DNA of 64,000 nt from Salipiger sp. H15 (GTDB lineage Bacteria > Pseudomonadota > Alphaproteobacteria > Rhodobacterales > Rhodobacteraceae), in assembly GCF_040409955.1 (NCBI RefSeq), contig NZ_CP123385.1:496001-560000 (forward strand), given 5' to 3'. A program made the position numbers and the translations under genes. Below the pieces are notes generated by a model, which saw only the letters and a list, made by a program, of their open reading frames with translations, had not been told where the DNA came from and did not search any database. This document shows positions 62,542 through 64,000 of the stretch, piece by piece (position 1 is the first letter of the stretch; each line of letters starts with the position of its first letter).

Positions 62542-64000
62542 ATGGCTGCACCTTTCGACATGAACGACGACAGCGTCGTCGTGATCATCGGCACCGGCGC
62601 CGGAGGCGGCGTCCTGGCCAACGAGCTCGCGCAGAAGGGCGTGAGCGTCGTGGCTCTGGAAGCGGGCGGGCGCTACCTGCCCGAGGATTACATCAACGAC
62701 GAGTGGGACAGCTTCGGCCAGCTCTCCTGGACCGACCCGCGCACCACCTCGGGCAACTGGCGCGTGGCGAAGGACTTCTCGGGCCTGCCCGCCTGGATCG
62801 TCAAGGCGGTGGGCGGCACCTCGATCCACTGGGCCGGGGCCTCGCTGCGCTTCCAGGAGCACGAGTGGAAGGCCAAGGCCACCTATGGTGACGTGCAGGG
62901 CGCGAACCTGCTCGACTGGCCGCTCGACCATGCCGAGATGGCGCCCTGGTACGACAAGGCCGAGGACAAGCTCAAGGTCACCCGCACCGGCGGGCGTGCC
63001 GGGCTGCCGGGCAACAACAACTTCAAGGTGCTCGAGGCCGGCGCCAAGGCGCTTGGCTACACCGAGGTCCACACCGGCAACATGGCGATCAACTCGGCCG
63101 ACTACGACGACCGCATGCCCTGCCAGCAGACCGGCTTCTGCTTCCAGGGCTGCAAGTGGGGCGCCAAGTGGTCCGCCGCCTACACCGACATCCCGCGCGG
63201 CGAGGCGACCGGCAACCTCGAGGTGCGCGACCATGCCCATGCCGCGCGCATCCTGCACGACGACAGCGGCAAGGTGACCGGGGTCGAGTATTACGACAAG
63301 GACGGTGCGCTGCAGATGCAGAAGGCGCGCGTCGTCTGCGTCGCGGGCAACTCCTTCGAGAGCCCGCGCCTGCTGCTCAACTCGGCCTCGGCGATGTTCC
63401 CGGACGGGCTGGCCAACAGTTCGGGCCAGGTCGGGCGCAACTACATGCGGCACACCACCGGCTCGGTCTACGCGACCTTCGACAAGCCGGTGCGCATGTG
63501 GCGCGGCACGACCATGGCGGGCATCGTGCGCGACGAGGCGCGGCACGACCCCTCGCGCGGCTTCGTCGGCGGCTACGAGCTCGAGACGCTGAGCCTCGGG
63601 CTGCCGTTCATGGCGGCCTTCCTCGACCCCGGCTCCTGGGGGCGCGAGTTCACCACGGCGCTCGATTCCTACGAGAACATGGCCGGGATGTGGATCGTCG
63701 GCGAGGACATGCCGCAGGAGACCAACCGCGTGACGCTCAACCACGGCGTCAAGGATGCCTTCGGCCTGCCGGTGGTGGACGTGCATTTCGACGACCACCC
63801 CAACGACATCGCCATGCGCAACCACGCCTACGCGCAGGGGCGGGCGATCTACGAGGCGGTGGGCGCCACACGCACCCTGCCGACGCCGCCCTACCCCTCG
63901 ACCCACAACCTCGGCACCAACCGCATGTCCGAGAACCCGCGCGACGGGGTGGTGAACCGCTGGGGTCAGACGCACGACATCGCCAACCTCTTCGTCTCGG
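62542..64000 (+). CDS. GMC-family flavoprotein oxidoreductase (3' end beyond window)
   Basis: The 486 visible residues begin with the FAD-binding fold VVVIIGTGAGGGVLANELAQ, then GGTSIHWAGASLRF and CVAGNSFESPRLLLNSAS. The TGFCFQGCKWGAKWS cysteine segment and the HNLGTNRMSENPRDGVVN stretch are typical of gluconate/sorbitol-type membrane dehydrogenases. The flavoprotein would oxidise a sugar or polyol in the periplasm and pass electrons to a cytochrome c subunit that is probably just past the right edge. The actual substrate is unknown. Confidence 0.92.
   Translation, partial: MAAPFDMNDDSVVVIIGTGAGGGVLANELAQKGVSVVALEAGGRYLPEDYINDEWDSFGQLSWTDPRTTSGNWRVAKDFSGLPAWIVKAVGGTSIHWAGASLRFQEHEWKAKATYGDVQGANLLDWPLDHAEMAPWYDKAEDKLKVTRTGGRAGLPGNNNFKVLEAGAKALGYTEVHTGNMAINSADYDDRMPCQQTGFCFQGCKWGAKWSAAYTDIPRGEATGNLEVRDHAHAARILHDDSGKVTGVEYYDKDGALQMQKARVVCVAGNSFESPRLLLNSASAMFPDGLANSSGQVGRNYMRHTTGSVYATFDKPVRMWRGTTMAGIVRDEARHDPSRGFVGGYELETLSLGLPFMAAFLDPGSWGREFTTALDSYENMAGMWIVGEDMPQETNRVTLNHGVKDAFGLPVVDVHFDDHPNDIAMRNHAYAQGRAIYEAVGATRTLPTPPYPSTHNLGTNRMSENPRDGVVNRWGQTHDIANLFVS

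Noticed and set aside
1..64000. Search for tRNA, rRNA, CRISPR repeats, insertion sequences and prophage genes
   Set aside because: No cloverleaf with CCA-type ends, no regularly spaced repeats, no transposase and no phage structural gene was recognised by reading.

Overview
The window is high-GC DNA (roughly two thirds G+C by eye) with dense, operon-packed genes and strong third-position GC bias. Gene content points to an alphaproteobacterium of the Roseobacter group (Rhodobacteraceae). Indicators are the HutF-type histidine route, a Mg-type HemB, a Usg-like protein, an HWE-family histidine kinase, several TRAP transporters and DUF1127 and ribbon-helix-helix small proteins. Two intergenic palindromes (11882-11955, 15291-15339) share a core that I associate with this family. 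No tRNA, rRNA, CRISPR array or complete insertion sequence was seen.

Layout. 1-1896: start of a hut operon (hutF, then partial hutU, minus strand) behind a repeated TGTATATG box. 2329-15225: mostly housekeeping genes (brnQ, an HWE kinase with a receiver domain, mfd, a membrane protein, hemB, a YSC84/SYLF lipoprotein, usg, gyrA). 15413-16105: an M48 peptidase. 16112-19977: a compact bufferin (metal-sequestering RiPP) locus, namely a DUF2282 precursor, a DUF692/MNIO enzyme, a DUF2063 partner and a DoxX protein, divergent from an ECF sigma factor and a DUF1109 (NrsF) anti-sigma. Both sides carry GTAAC-N-16-spaced CG(A/T)AT promoters.

20746-29991 (minus): one long operon of a branched-chain/aromatic-acid type ABC importer (livKHMGF), a CYP199-like P450, its [2Fe-2S] ferredoxin and ferredoxin reductase, a MarR regulator and a D-threonine-aldolase-like PLP enzyme. 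At its head lies a broken glutathione-dependent formaldehyde dehydrogenase fragment behind two GTTGA...TCAAC palindromes. The inferred job is uptake and O-demethylation of a methoxy-aromatic acid, which would release formaldehyde.

30240-42331: purine/ureide-type catabolism. It holds a LysR regulator, uraD, two complete DctPQM TRAP systems, two Asp/Glu (hydantoin/allantoin) racemases, a PuuE-like deacetylase-fold hydrolase, a TRZ/ATZ-type amidohydrolase and a GntR regulator with a TTGTTAACAA operator candidate. 42603-46883: a GntR/flavin-reductase pair, small stress-type genes and a LysR regulator. 47249-51102: an AraC regulator, a UBP-type zinc finger protein, and an alpha/beta hydrolase, ring-cleavage (VOC) dioxygenase and carboxylesterase operon resembling quinone-detoxification (Mhq) modules. 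The same 16-bp sequence occurs upstream of the araC gene and of the operon.

51132-55500: two adjacent paralogous proteins with two carbohydrate-binding-like modules and calcium-binding VCBS/FG-GAP repeats. 55714-57036: an RsmB-type rRNA methyltransferase. 57117-60950: a stretch of dead genes, with amidase and isochorismatase remnants on the minus strand and a BMP-family binding protein, ATPase and permease on the plus strand. 61124-64000: a ribbon-helix-helix protein, a glyoxalase-like protein, and a Tat-type small subunit followed by a GMC oxidoreductase that runs off the window.
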